A stretch of 21,882 nucleotides of DNA. Source: Mageeibacillus sp. UBA5734 (GTDB lineage Bacteria; Bacillota; Clostridia; Saccharofermentanales; UBA5734). Location of the stretch: positions 1-21,882 of the forward strand of contig DIGA01000001.1 of the NCBI GenBank assembly GCA_002419365.1. The letters run 5' to 3'. Position numbers and translations under genes: made by a program. The notes beneath the pieces are model-generated. The model saw only the letters and a program-made list of their open reading frames with translations. It was not told where the DNA came from and made no database searches. Positions 1 through 7,110 of the stretch are shown here, piece after piece (within the stretch, counting starts at the first letter, position 1; each line of letters begins with the position of its first letter).

Positions 1-33
1 GGTTATTTGAAAACTTTATTAAGCGACAAGGGT

Positions 34-114
34 GTCGCGCGAAGGGTGACCCCCAGAGCGGAAGTTGCACGATCCGGGGCCAGGGGTCGCGCGACGGGTG
101 GCCCCGTGGGCGGA
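34..114. repeat. Two imperfect GC-rich direct repeat units
   Basis: A 29-base unit at 34-62 recurs at 86-114 with 24 of 29 positions identical, 52 bases from start to start. Both begin with GTCGCGCGA and contain GGGTG followed by CCCC. Each can fold: 30-33 with 49-52 around the first copy, and GGGGCCA (76-82) with TGGCCCC (99-105) around the second, whose core GTCGCGCGAC (86-95) is itself a palindrome. It may be the end of a longer dispersed repeat cut by the window edge. The function is unknown. Confidence 0.55.
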
Positions 115-310
115 AAATAAACGTTCCAGGGTACACGTTTCACTGCTTGGTTGACCGTCAAGCTGATCAATGGCTGCGACTGCAAGAAATCCAGTTCTGA
201 CCTGCCTTTCACGATATTAGATAAAGAGCCAAAAAAGACCTCCTCTTGCCACTCAAGCAGGAACTGTGCTACGGGTCATTTGCCGGGTTGCTTGCCACTA
301 CATGTCGGAA

Positions 311-339
311 GAGACAAAGAACAGATCTATAGTTATAAT
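311..339 (+). promoter_or_regulatory. Likely sigma-A promoter of the acyl-CoA synthetase gene
   Basis: GAGACA (311-316) stands exactly 17 bases before a perfect TATAAT (334-339). Transcription would start near 346 and leave an untranslated leader of about 97 bases. The -35 box matches the consensus at four of six positions. The area around the -10 box is locally AT-rich in an otherwise GC-rich region. Confidence 0.55.
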
Positions 340-368
340 AGTTCCTGATAGTTTTCACAAATCGGCTT

Positions 369-408
369 TGGCAGCGGGATCTGGATGGGCTGGATTCGGT
401 TGCTGCCA
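369..408 (+). other. Possible leader hairpin
   Basis: TGGCAGC (369-375) and GCTGCCA (402-408) are perfect 7-base complementary arms around a 26-base loop, in the predicted untranslated leader. There is no U-tract, so it is not a simple terminator. No known riboswitch is recognised. It may be fortuitous. Confidence 0.25.
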
Positions 409-442
409 GGCTGCTCACACTCAAGGAAGAGGAGCGACCGTA

Positions 443-2209
443 ATGAAAAACATCCCCTTGTATGAAGTCCGACCGATCAAAGACCTCCGTGACATGATCC
501 GCCAGAGTGCCGGCCTCTACGGTGACAAGCCCGTCTTCCTCGTCAAAGATCCGCGGGCGATCGGCCAGCCGGCTGCTGCGGTGCCTCAAACGGGCCGCTC
601 TTCGGATACGGGCTCAGCTCCCTATCTGCCCGTCACCTATCAAAAATTTGCCCGCGATGTCGATGCCCTCGGTACCTGGTTTTTCGCCCAGTCGCTTCAG
701 AATAGCCGGATCGCCATCCTGGCCGAGACGCGCTATGAATGGTATGTCACCTACCTGGCGACGGTGAATGGCACTGGCATCGTCGTGCCGCTTGACAAGG
801 AGCTGCCCCAGGCGGAGATTGCCAATCTTCTCAATCGTTCCCGGGCTGATGTACTGGTTTATGCGTCGTCCAAGCAAAAAGAAGTTGACGCGATCCGGGA
901 CAGCATCGGAACGGTAAAGACCTTTATCACCATGGACCAGCCGACGTTGACCGGTGAACTTTCCTTCTGGGATTGTCTGCAGCAGGGGGAATCCATGCTG
1001 GTACAAGGCGCGACGGATTTCACCAGCGCCCCGATCGATCCGGAAGCTCTGTCCATCCTGCTGTTCACGTCAGGTACAACCGCAATGTCCAAGGCCGTCA
1101 TGCTCAACCATCGCAATATTTGCATCAATCTGCAGGCAATGTGCCAGATGCTCTACATCGGAACCGACGACATTTTCCTGTCTGTCCTGCCGCTGCATCA
1201 TACGTATGAATGCACCTGCGGCTTCCTCTGCCCGGTCTACCGTGGCGCGACGGTGGCCGTTTGCGAGGGTTTGCGCCACATTACGAAGAATATGCAGGAG
1301 TCCAAGGTGACGGTCATGCTGGCTGTTCCCCTGATGCTCGAGCTGTTTTACAAAAGGATCCTCAAATCCGCCACTTCGAATCCGGAGCTGGCGAAAAAAT
1401 TCCGACTCGGCTTGAAGATTTCCGGACTCCTGCGCAAAGTCGGCATCGACAAGCGCAAGAAATTGTTTGCCAAAGTCCATGACAATTTTGGTGGTCATTT
1501 GCGCCTGTTGATCGCAGGAGGTGCCGCGATTGATCCAGCCATCATCGCTGGCTTGCGCGACTTGGGACTGGAAAGCGTCCAAGGCTATGGCCTGACCGAA
1601 TGTGCCCCGATCCTGGCCCTTAACCGTGACGTCGACTACAAGGACAACGCTGCTGGCCTGCCGTTGCCAGGTGTCGAGATCAAGATCATTGATCCGGACG
1701 AAAACGGCATTGGCGAAATCGTCGGCCGCGGCCCTAATGTCATGATGGGCTATTATGAGAATGAAGACGCGACGAAAGAGGCAATCGACAGCGAGGGTTA
1801 TTTCCATACCGGCGACCTGGGTTACCAGGACAAGGATGGCTTTGTCATCATCACAGGCCGCAAGAAAAATGTCATCATTGCCAAAAATGGCAAGAACATT
1901 TTCCCTGAGGAGATCGAGTTCAAACTCCTGCAGAATGACCTGATTGCTGAATGCCTGGTTTCAGGTCGTGAGGATGATGATGGCGAGACCATCGTCCGAG
2001 CCGATATCTTCCCCAATGAAGAAAAAGTCCGCGAGGTCTTTGGTGATGTCCCGCTCGATTCCAAAGACGTGCGCGATGCGATCGACCAGATCATCCGCAG
2101 CGTCAACCACGGCATGGTCACCTACAAATACATCCGCGAATTCGACCTGCGGCCGACGGAATTTGAAAAGACCAGCTCGAAGAAAATCAAGCGCACCTAT
2201 AAAAAATAG
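443..2209 (+). CDS. AMP-dependent long-chain acyl-CoA synthetase
   Basis: This 588-residue ANL-superfamily adenylate-forming enzyme is probably a cytosolic or membrane-associated long-chain fatty acid:CoA ligase. It would activate a carboxylate with ATP and pass it to CoA. Visible motifs are the phosphate loop TSGTTAMSK (209-217), YGLTE (382-386), TGDLG (456-460) and the hinge GRKKN (472-476), followed by NGKNIFPEEIE. The C-terminus ends in a lysine-rich tail where the catalytic lysine is expected. The phosphate loop deviates from the usual TSGTTGxPK, having Ala and Ser for Gly and Pro. The open frame extends upstream to 266, but ATG 443 is chosen because AAGGAAGAGGAG lies just before it and the family N-terminus begins near there. 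The exact substrate cannot be read from sequence. No clear terminator separates it from the thioredoxin gene 112 bases downstream. Confidence 0.9.
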   Translation: MKNIPLYEVRPIKDLRDMIRQSAGLYGDKPVFLVKDPRAIGQPAAAVPQTGRSSDTGSAPYLPVTYQKFARDVDALGTWFFAQSLQNSRIAILAETRYEWYVTYLATVNGTGIVVPLDKELPQAEIANLLNRSRADVLVYASSKQKEVDAIRDSIGTVKTFITMDQPTLTGELSFWDCLQQGESMLVQGATDFTSAPIDPEALSILLFTSGTTAMSKAVMLNHRNICINLQAMCQMLYIGTDDIFLSVLPLHHTYECTCGFLCPVYRGATVAVCEGLRHITKNMQESKVTVMLAVPLMLELFYKRILKSATSNPELAKKFRLGLKISGLLRKVGIDKRKKLFAKVHDNFGGHLRLLIAGGAAIDPAIIAGLRDLGLESVQGYGLTECAPILALNRDVDYKDNAAGLPLPGVEIKIIDPDENGIGEIVGRGPNVMMGYYENEDATKEAIDSEGYFHTGDLGYQDKDGFVIITGRKKNVIIAKNGKNIFPEEIEFKLLQNDLIAECLVSGREDDDGETIVRADIFPNEEKVREVFGDVPLDSKDVRDAIDQIIRSVNHGMVTYKYIREFDLRPTEFEKTSSKKIKRTYKK

Positions 2210-2321
2210 CTGGTTTTCTGCCGGGAACTGGTGTCGTGTGACTTTGGCACAGGAAAGAGACACCCTGCTTATGGTAGTGTAGGGAAAACTGTCCGTCTGA
2301 TCACACACATAGGAGTCAAAC

Positions 2322-2813
2322 ATGGTTGATTATTCCAGGAAAATCCGCGTCGGCCTGATCGTTGTCATTGTCCTTGCCATTGTCGCTGTTGCTGTTTATG
2401 CGCTGTTGGCCCAGAATGCCCCCAAAGACGAAGCGACAGCCGGACTTGAATCCGCTGTCTATGAAGTTGTCTGGAATGGCTCGGACTATGAGCATGTCGG
2501 TATTGCTGATTTTGCCGCCTACATGAAGGAAACCCAGGAACCGATCCTGATCGATTTCTGGGCTGAATGGTGCAGCCCTTGTCGGTTGTCTGCGCCGGTG
2601 ATTGAGGAAATGGCCCAGACTTATGATGGCAAGGCCCGCATCGTCAAGATCAATACCGACTATGCCGGACCGATCGCCCAGGCTTTCGGCGTCAACGGCA
2701 TCCCTCATTTTTCAATCGTCAAAGACAGCACCGTGGTCGATTCCTTGACGGGCTATAGCGAAGAACTGGGCAGCATCCTCGGCGGCAAGCTCGACGCCGT
2801 TCTGGCTGGCTGA
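2322..2813 (+). CDS. Membrane-anchored thioredoxin-fold protein
   Basis: This 163-residue protein has a short basic N-terminus, one hydrophobic helix (about residues 10-30) and a thioredoxin domain. The active site is WAEWCSPC, with redox cysteines C84 and C87, and the cis-proline lies in NGIPHF (P128). Positive residues before the helix predict that the domain faces outside, as in ResA/TlpA-type proteins. The CSPC motif differs from the CGPC of cytosolic thioredoxin. The start has AGGAG at 2311-2315. Next come a CXXC mini-protein and a membrane 4Fe-4S protein on the same strand, suggesting it exchanges electrons or disulfides with them. There is no CcdA-like gene in the window. The substrate is unknown. 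Confidence 0.88.
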   Translation: MVDYSRKIRVGLIVVIVLAIVAVAVYALLAQNAPKDEATAGLESAVYEVVWNGSDYEHVGIADFAAYMKETQEPILIDFWAEWCSPCRLSAPVIEEMAQTYDGKARIVKINTDYAGPIAQAFGVNGIPHFSIVKDSTVVDSLTGYSEELGSILGGKLDAVLAG

Positions 2814-2894
2814 TTCGGGTTGCCAATGACGGCCTGTCCTGAAAGCTGAACGATTTCCTGCTTCTTGGCACACGTTGTTTGACGGAGGTTGTCT

Positions 2895-3032
2895 ATGTCT
2901 TTGCTGACGCAACGGATCGTAGTATTTGCCCTTGGTACCGTCCTGCTGGTGGGCGGGATTCTGCGTGGTGATGTGCTCGAGCTCTGGCGCCGGGCGACCC
3001 AGCTTTGCCTGGGTTGTATTGGCATCGGTTGA
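2895..3032 (+). CDS. CD1871A-type CXXC mini-protein
   Basis: This 45-residue frame is too short for most gene finders. It has a strong GGAGG (2884-2888) seven bases before ATG. It contains one hydrophobic segment (about 8-23), a short charged stretch (RGDVLELWRRA) and the C-terminal motif CLGCIGIG, with C38 and C41. From memory, the tail resembles a small clostridial family called CD1871A family CXXC motif-containing protein, found beside thioredoxin and 4Fe-4S genes. That is exactly the context here. Arginines after the helix make the orientation ambiguous, with the CXXC possibly on the cytoplasmic side. Its stop codon TGA forms part of TGAGGTG, the apparent ribosome binding site of the next gene, so the two are probably translationally coupled. 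The role is unknown; a thiol relay or metal-site helper is inferred. Confidence 0.85.
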   Translation: MSLLTQRIVVFALGTVLLVGGILRGDVLELWRRATQLCLGCIGIG

Positions 3033-3042
3033 GGTGCGCGCC

Positions 3043-3984
3043 ATGGTATCCGGCAAGGAAAAGCCCAGGCTCCCATTCAAGCAGCGCTTGCCACGCCAGC
3101 AAAAACAACGCAAATGGTTCCAGGGCCTGTTTGTCCTTGGAACAAATAGCTACCTGGCCGGTTTTTTCAAGGGCACGATCTACCAGGGGCCGCTGAAAAA
3201 TGCCTGTCTGCCCGGTCTGAACTGCTATTCCTGTCCCGGCTCGTTGGGCTCCTGCCCACTGGGTGCTTTGCAAGGCTCGATCAGCAATCCCAACCAGCAG
3301 ATTTCCTTTTATGTCCTGGGTTTTCTGACCCTGGTTGGCGGCCTGGTTGGCCGGGCTGTCTGTGGCTGGGCCTGCCCCTTTGGCCTGGTCCAGGACTGGC
3401 TGCACAAGATTCCGACGCCGAAATGGAAACCCGAACACAAGGAGCTGCTGCACAAGCTGCTTTTACAGCTTAAATATCTGCTGCTGCTGCTCTTTGTCGT
3501 TCTGTTGCCCTTTTTGCCGACCGTAACCGGCCAATACGGCGACGTCTATTTCTGCAAATACATCTGTCCCTCCGGCACTTTGTTTGCCGGGATCCCGCTG
3601 CTCTCGGTCAATGACCAATTGCGCCCGCTGGCCGGTTGGCTGTTCAGCTGGAAAGGCCTGCTCCTGTTCATCTTCCTGAGCCTGTCGGTCCAGATTTCGC
3701 GCCCGTTTTGCCGCTATGTCTGCCCGCTTGGTGCCATCTACGGCTTTTTCAACCGCATCAGCCTCTATCGGGTCCGGGTGGATCATGCTGCCTGCACCGG
3801 CTGCGGTAACTGTACCCGCCAGTGTCCGATGGCCGTGACCGTGCCTGCCGATCCCAATACGGCCGAGTGCATCCGCTGTGGCGAATGTGCGGCCGTCTGT
3901 CCGACTCATGCGATCAAGGTCGGATTTGGGCCTTTGAAAGAAGTGGAGATGAAACATGTCGATCAATCCGGAGAGACTGCTTGA
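3043..3984 (+). CDS. Polytopic 4Fe-4S ferredoxin-type membrane protein (NapH/NosR-like)
   Basis: The 313-residue product belongs to the NapH/RdxA/NosR group of membrane electron-transfer proteins. It carries CYSCP with a further cysteine (C61, C64, C71), three CxxxCP motifs in or near membrane helices (C107/C111, C171/C175, C223/C227) and two C-terminal 4Fe-4S clusters. The clusters are C251-C254-C257-C261 and C276-C279-C282-C286, each followed by Pro. Hydrophobic helices lie near residues 90-107, 145-163 and 205-220. Such proteins pass electrons between cytoplasmic ferredoxin clusters and redox partners at the membrane. ATG 3043 has GAGGTG six bases upstream. An open frame runs back to 2926, but that part overlaps the mini-protein gene in another frame and is not protein-like. 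The 3' end overlaps the next gene by 29 bases. Confidence 0.87.
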   Translation: MVSGKEKPRLPFKQRLPRQQKQRKWFQGLFVLGTNSYLAGFFKGTIYQGPLKNACLPGLNCYSCPGSLGSCPLGALQGSISNPNQQISFYVLGFLTLVGGLVGRAVCGWACPFGLVQDWLHKIPTPKWKPEHKELLHKLLLQLKYLLLLLFVVLLPFLPTVTGQYGDVYFCKYICPSGTLFAGIPLLSVNDQLRPLAGWLFSWKGLLLFIFLSLSVQISRPFCRYVCPLGAIYGFFNRISLYRVRVDHAACTGCGNCTRQCPMAVTVPADPNTAECIRCGECAAVCPTHAIKVGFGPLKEVEMKHVDQSGETA

Positions 3985-4942
3985 ATCCAATCTTCCCTGG
4001 GTGACCTACCGGACGCTGCGTGACCTTGTCGGGTTGCCAGAGCATGATCCCTATGTCCGTAAGGCCAAAGACGACATGATCCATCACCCACTGGTTGCCG
4101 GACTGGTTCAAGCGCTCGCCGACTGGCCGGGCATCGTCCTCAACAGCCATAAGAGTGCAGGGCAGCTTTACCACAAACTGGCCTTTCTTGCTGATCTCGG
4201 CCTAGTGTCGGGCGATGGTGATTTTACCGGGCTAATCAAACGCCTGGAAGTCCAGCGCGACCCACATGGCCTGTTCCAATTGCCAACCCAGATCCCCGTC
4301 CATTTCGGCGGCAGCGGTCAGGAGACTTGGGCCTGGGCTTTGTGCGATGCCCCTCTGATCCTGTATTCAGTGGCCAAAATGAATCTTCTTTCCGACCGGG
4401 TCGATACTGCCGTCCTGTATCTGATGAGTCTGGGGCTGGACACGGGCTGGCCGTGCACGGTGTCGCCTGAACTGGGCTCTTTTCGTGGTCCTGGTCGCAA
4501 GGATGACCCCTGCCCGTACGCGACGCTGATCATGCTTCAGTTGCTGGCCTTAAAACCTGCCTGGCGTGACTCGGATGTGGCCCGGGCAGGTGTGGAAACG
4601 CTGCTTGGACTTTGGGAAAACAGCCTCGATAAGCACCCCTATCTGTTTTACATGGGAACAGATTTTCGCAAGCTCAAAGCGCCTTTCGTCTGGTATGATA
4701 TTTTGCACGTCTTAGAGGTCTTGTCGCAATTTCCTCACGCACGGGGTGATCCTCGACTCCGGAGCTTATTGGCTGTGGTCCAGGCCCAGGCAGATGCCGC
4801 AGGTTGGTACACGCCTCAATCCGTCTGGAAGGCTTGGGCCGACTGGGATTTCGGCCAGAAAAAAGGCTCCTCACCCTATTTGACTTTCCTGGTCAACCGC
4901 ATCGAAAAACGTCTGGAAGGAGGGCCTGCTTTTGGGCAATGA
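3956..4942 (+). CDS. Unknown protein, alpha/alpha-toroid (prenyltransferase-like) fold suspected
   Basis: This 328-residue soluble protein has no signal peptide or membrane helix. The sequence is rich in Trp and Tyr, with repeated helical segments and Gly/Pro turns such as NLPWVTYRTL, DPHGLF, TGWPCTVSPELGSF and DADGWY-like AAGWYTP. That spacing recalls the alpha/alpha toroid of terpenoid cyclases and prenyltransferase beta subunits, but I see no DxDD catalytic motif. It begins inside the 4Fe-4S gene (29-base overlap, GGAGATG just upstream) and overlaps the next gene by 11 bases, so it is almost certainly co-translated with the redox genes. The function is unknown; an assembly or binding role for the redox complex is inferred only from position. 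Confidence 0.8.
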   Translation: MSINPERLLESNLPWVTYRTLRDLVGLPEHDPYVRKAKDDMIHHPLVAGLVQALADWPGIVLNSHKSAGQLYHKLAFLADLGLVSGDGDFTGLIKRLEVQRDPHGLFQLPTQIPVHFGGSGQETWAWALCDAPLILYSVAKMNLLSDRVDTAVLYLMSLGLDTGWPCTVSPELGSFRGPGRKDDPCPYATLIMLQLLALKPAWRDSDVARAGVETLLGLWENSLDKHPYLFYMGTDFRKLKAPFVWYDILHVLEVLSQFPHARGDPRLRSLLAVVQAQADAAGWYTPQSVWKAWADWDFGQKKGSSPYLTFLVNRIEKRLEGGPAFGQ

Positions 4943-5603
4943 AACGTGGTCCTCCGAAGTCCGCGCCTGGCTGACGGATGTGTCCTGGACGAAAAATTTC
5001 TCCCGGGCTGAGCAGGATGTCGCGTCTGACCCAGCACGGATCCGGGACTTGCTCGATTTTATCGACTCTGACAAGGGCAGCACAAAATTCACCGCCGAAA
5101 AAATCCTGCGCAATCTGAGCGTCAGTCAGCCTGCTCTGCTCTATCCATATTTTGATGCCATCGTATCCTGGCTGGACAGCCCCAACGCGTTCATCCAGTG
5201 GGGTGGCATCTTTGTTCTGGGCAACCTGGTCATGGTTGACGTCGATCGAAAATTCCCCTCGGTTTTCGAACGCTTTTTCGCGCTCCTCAATCAGCCCGCC
5301 ATGATTACAGCAGCCAATGTCGCAGCCACATCGCCAGCAATCATCCGACACCATCCAGAGCTGGAGCCCGAAATCACCCGGCGACTGCTGGCAGTAACCG
5401 CCAACACCTACTATCGCAAGAATCAGCCATCTCCCGAGTGCAAGAACATCCTGCTCGGACATGTGCTCGATAGCCTGGATGGGTATTATGATCAGGCAAA
5501 AGCACAGGACCAGATCCTCGATTTTGCGCGCGCCTTGACCGACAATAGCCGGGCGGCTGTCGCCCGCAGGGCCCGGAAATTTCTCGAAAAGCACCAGCGG
5601 TGA
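4932..5603 (+). CDS. Unknown helical-repeat (HEAT-like) protein with TTG start
   Basis: This 223-residue soluble protein looks all-helical, with HEAT/ARM-like repeats. Examples are the segments around ILRNLSVSQPALL, FIQWGGIFVLGNL and ITAANVAATSPAII, and a basic C-terminal helix. Such folds usually bind other proteins. The start is TTG 4932, seven bases after GGAAGGAGGG (4915-4924); the nearby ATG at 4939 is out of frame. The gene overlaps its upstream neighbour by 11 bases, indicating translational coupling. No catalytic residues are recognised. It may be a scaffold or chaperone for the preceding redox proteins, which is inference from gene order. Confidence 0.8.
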   Translation: MGNETWSSEVRAWLTDVSWTKNFSRAEQDVASDPARIRDLLDFIDSDKGSTKFTAEKILRNLSVSQPALLYPYFDAIVSWLDSPNAFIQWGGIFVLGNLVMVDVDRKFPSVFERFFALLNQPAMITAANVAATSPAIIRHHPELEPEITRRLLAVTANTYYRKNQPSPECKNILLGHVLDSLDGYYDQAKAQDQILDFARALTDNSRAAVARRARKFLEKHQR

Positions 5604-5670
5604 TGCGTTGGCCCAATCCTTGCTGGCTGGCTCGTTCAGCTGGGAACCATCTGTACAGGAGGTCTGACCC

Positions 5671-6756
5671 ATGAGCCTGATTCAGGAACGTTTCGGCAAT
5701 GACAAACAGGGAAATCCAGTCACGCGTTTTGTACTCGCCAATTCCAGCGGCTGCCGGGCCAGCCTGCTGGACTTTGGCGCGACAATCCAGAGCCTGTGGG
5801 TGCCAGATCGCACGGGTGAGCTGGCTGACATCGTGCTGGGCTATCCGGATATGGCCGGTTATCTCAGTACCAATAACCCGCGCCACGGCGCGACGATCGG
5901 CCGCGTGGCCAACCGGATCGCACAAGGCCGTTTCACCCTCAATGGCCAAATCATTGAACTAGCCAAGAACAAAGATCCCAATCATATGCACGGCGGTTTC
6001 GTCAGCTTTGACAAGAAACTCTGGCAGGCTTTGGTTTTGTCAGACGGCGACGATCCAGCGGTCCGTTTCACCCTTGTCAGCGAGGACGGGGAGGAAGGGT
6101 ACCCAGGCAGGCTCACGACTCACCTGACCTACACACTGAGCGCTGACAACGCCCTGTGCCTGGATTACGAAGCAGTCAGCGACCGCACGACGATCATCAA
6201 CCTGACCAATCACGTCTATTTCAATCTGCGTGGCCATAATATTGGTGTGATCGACGATCAACTCCTGACCATCCACGCCGACCAGGTCACGGCGATCGAC
6301 GAGACCTGCTATCCGACCGGGGAGATCCTCCCGGTAACCGGCACTGCACTCGATTTCACCCTGCCCAAGCCAATCGGACAGGACATCGACAGCCCGGAGG
6401 CCCACATAGCCTACGCCCGCGGCTATGACCACAACTATGTTCTGCGTGGTTACCTGGGACGACAAGCTGAACCGAGTCTGTTTGCCTGTGCGCTGGTTTT
6501 GGACCCGCTCTCTGGCCGGACGATGTCGGTCGAGACGACCTCACCCGGGGTCCAGTTCTACACCGCCAACAACATGCGTCCTGGTGAACCCGGCAAGGAC
6601 GGCGCCCAGTACCAGGTGCGCGGCTCTTACTGCCTGGAAACGCAGTACTACCCTGACGCCGTTCATCACGAGAATTTCCCGAGCATTGTTTACCAGGCAG
6701 ACGAGATCTTTCGGCATACGACGGTTTACCGGTTTGGGGTTACCCAAACCACATGA
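5671..6756 (+). CDS. galM: Aldose 1-epimerase (galactose mutarotase)
   Basis: This 361-residue cytosolic enzyme interconverts the alpha and beta anomers of galactose, glucose and related sugars, feeding the Leloir pathway. It is close to the usual family length. The N-terminal signature is NPRHGATIGRVANRI, the substrate-binding His lies in HMHGG (H105/H107), the catalytic His is H181 in NLTNHVYFNL, a binding Asp is D253 in GYDHNY, and the catalytic base is E323 in CLETQYYPD. The start has a perfect AGGAGGT at 5657-5663. It lies 67 bases after the helical-repeat gene on the same strand, with no visible terminator between. No other galactose gene is in the window. Its 3' end overlaps the convergent alkyltransferase gene by 17 bp. 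Confidence 0.95.
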   Translation: MSLIQERFGNDKQGNPVTRFVLANSSGCRASLLDFGATIQSLWVPDRTGELADIVLGYPDMAGYLSTNNPRHGATIGRVANRIAQGRFTLNGQIIELAKNKDPNHMHGGFVSFDKKLWQALVLSDGDDPAVRFTLVSEDGEEGYPGRLTTHLTYTLSADNALCLDYEAVSDRTTIINLTNHVYFNLRGHNIGVIDDQLLTIHADQVTAIDETCYPTGEILPVTGTALDFTLPKPIGQDIDSPEAHIAYARGYDHNYVLRGYLGRQAEPSLFACALVLDPLSGRTMSVETTSPGVQFYTANNMRPGEPGKDGAQYQVRGSYCLETQYYPDAVHHENFPSIVYQADEIFRHTTVYRFGVTQTT

Positions 6757-7045
6757 ACCGCTCCAGATCCACCATCCCGTCCGCCAGGAATTCGATGCCT
6801 TCCATTTCCAGATGCATGCGCTGTGAATCACGCCCCAACGGCTCGAAGGCAGCGGACAATCCGCCGTACCGATTGACGACCCGGTGGCAGGGCACATCGT
6901 CGTAGGGGCAGCTGTTCAAGGCGTACCCGACCACGCGCGATAAACGTGGATTGCCGGCCAGGCGAGCCAGCTGGCCGTACGTTGTGACGCGGCCGCAGGG
7001 TATCCGCCGGGCGATGGCATAGATGGTCTCGAATGTGCTCGCCAT
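6740..7045 (-). CDS. MGMT-family DNA alkyltransferase, C-terminal domain only
   Basis: This 101-residue protein consists only of the DNA-binding and active-site domain of O6-alkylguanine-DNA alkyltransferases (IPCGRVTTYGQLA, SRVVGYALN, PCHRVV). The acceptor cysteine is present (C53 in PCHRV). That sets it apart from alkyltransferase-like proteins, in which this residue is Trp or Ala. The N-terminal domain of Ada/Ogt is missing. It may repair alkylated guanine directly or recognise lesions for other repair systems. ATG 7045 is chosen because family members start just before this segment and because a terminator of the upstream gene covers the earlier in-frame ATG (7084). Only a weak GAAAG-like ribosome binding site is seen. 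It may depend on read-through or on an unrecognised promoter. Confidence 0.85.
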   Translation of the reverse strand: MASTFETIYAIARRIPCGRVTTYGQLARLAGNPRLSRVVGYALNSCPYDDVPCHRVVNRYGGLSAAFEPLGRDSQRMHLEMEGIEFLADGMVDLERFMWFG

Positions 7046-7061
7046 TGTTTTTCTTTCATCT

Positions 7062-7095
7062 AAAAGGGACTTCGCACAATCCATTGCGAAGCCCC
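7062..7095 (-). terminator. Rho-independent terminator of the alcohol dehydrogenase gene
   Basis: On the minus strand GGGGCTTCGCA pairs with TGCGAAGTCCC, an 11-bp stem with one G-U pair and an 8-base loop. A TTTT run follows. It begins 15 bases past the dehydrogenase stop codon. Confidence 0.85.
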
Positions 7096-7110
7096 ATTTG
7101 ATCCTGTTAT

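Larger units (their letters stand above)
1..442. other. Leader region without a convincing gene
   Basis: No convincing coding region is seen. Short open frames exist on both strands but lack ribosome binding sites and protein-like composition. The first 115 bases are very GC-rich and hold two related repeat units. Bases 115 to about 300 show nothing I recognise. From 311 on there is a plausible promoter and then an untranslated leader for the acyl-CoA synthetase gene. The end of an upstream gene may lie just outside the left edge. Confidence 0.5.

Noticed and set aside
266..442. Upstream extension of the acyl-CoA synthetase
   Set aside because: The extension contains the likely promoter and lacks a ribosome binding site, whereas ATG 443 has a good one.
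2229..2265. Possible hairpin between the synthetase and thioredoxin genes (GGTGTC and GACACC arms)
   Set aside because: The stem is only 6 bp around a long loop with no T-run, so it does not support a terminator call.
2926..3042. Upstream extension of the 4Fe-4S protein
   Set aside because: This stretch is used in another frame by the CXXC mini-protein, and its translation is not family-like.
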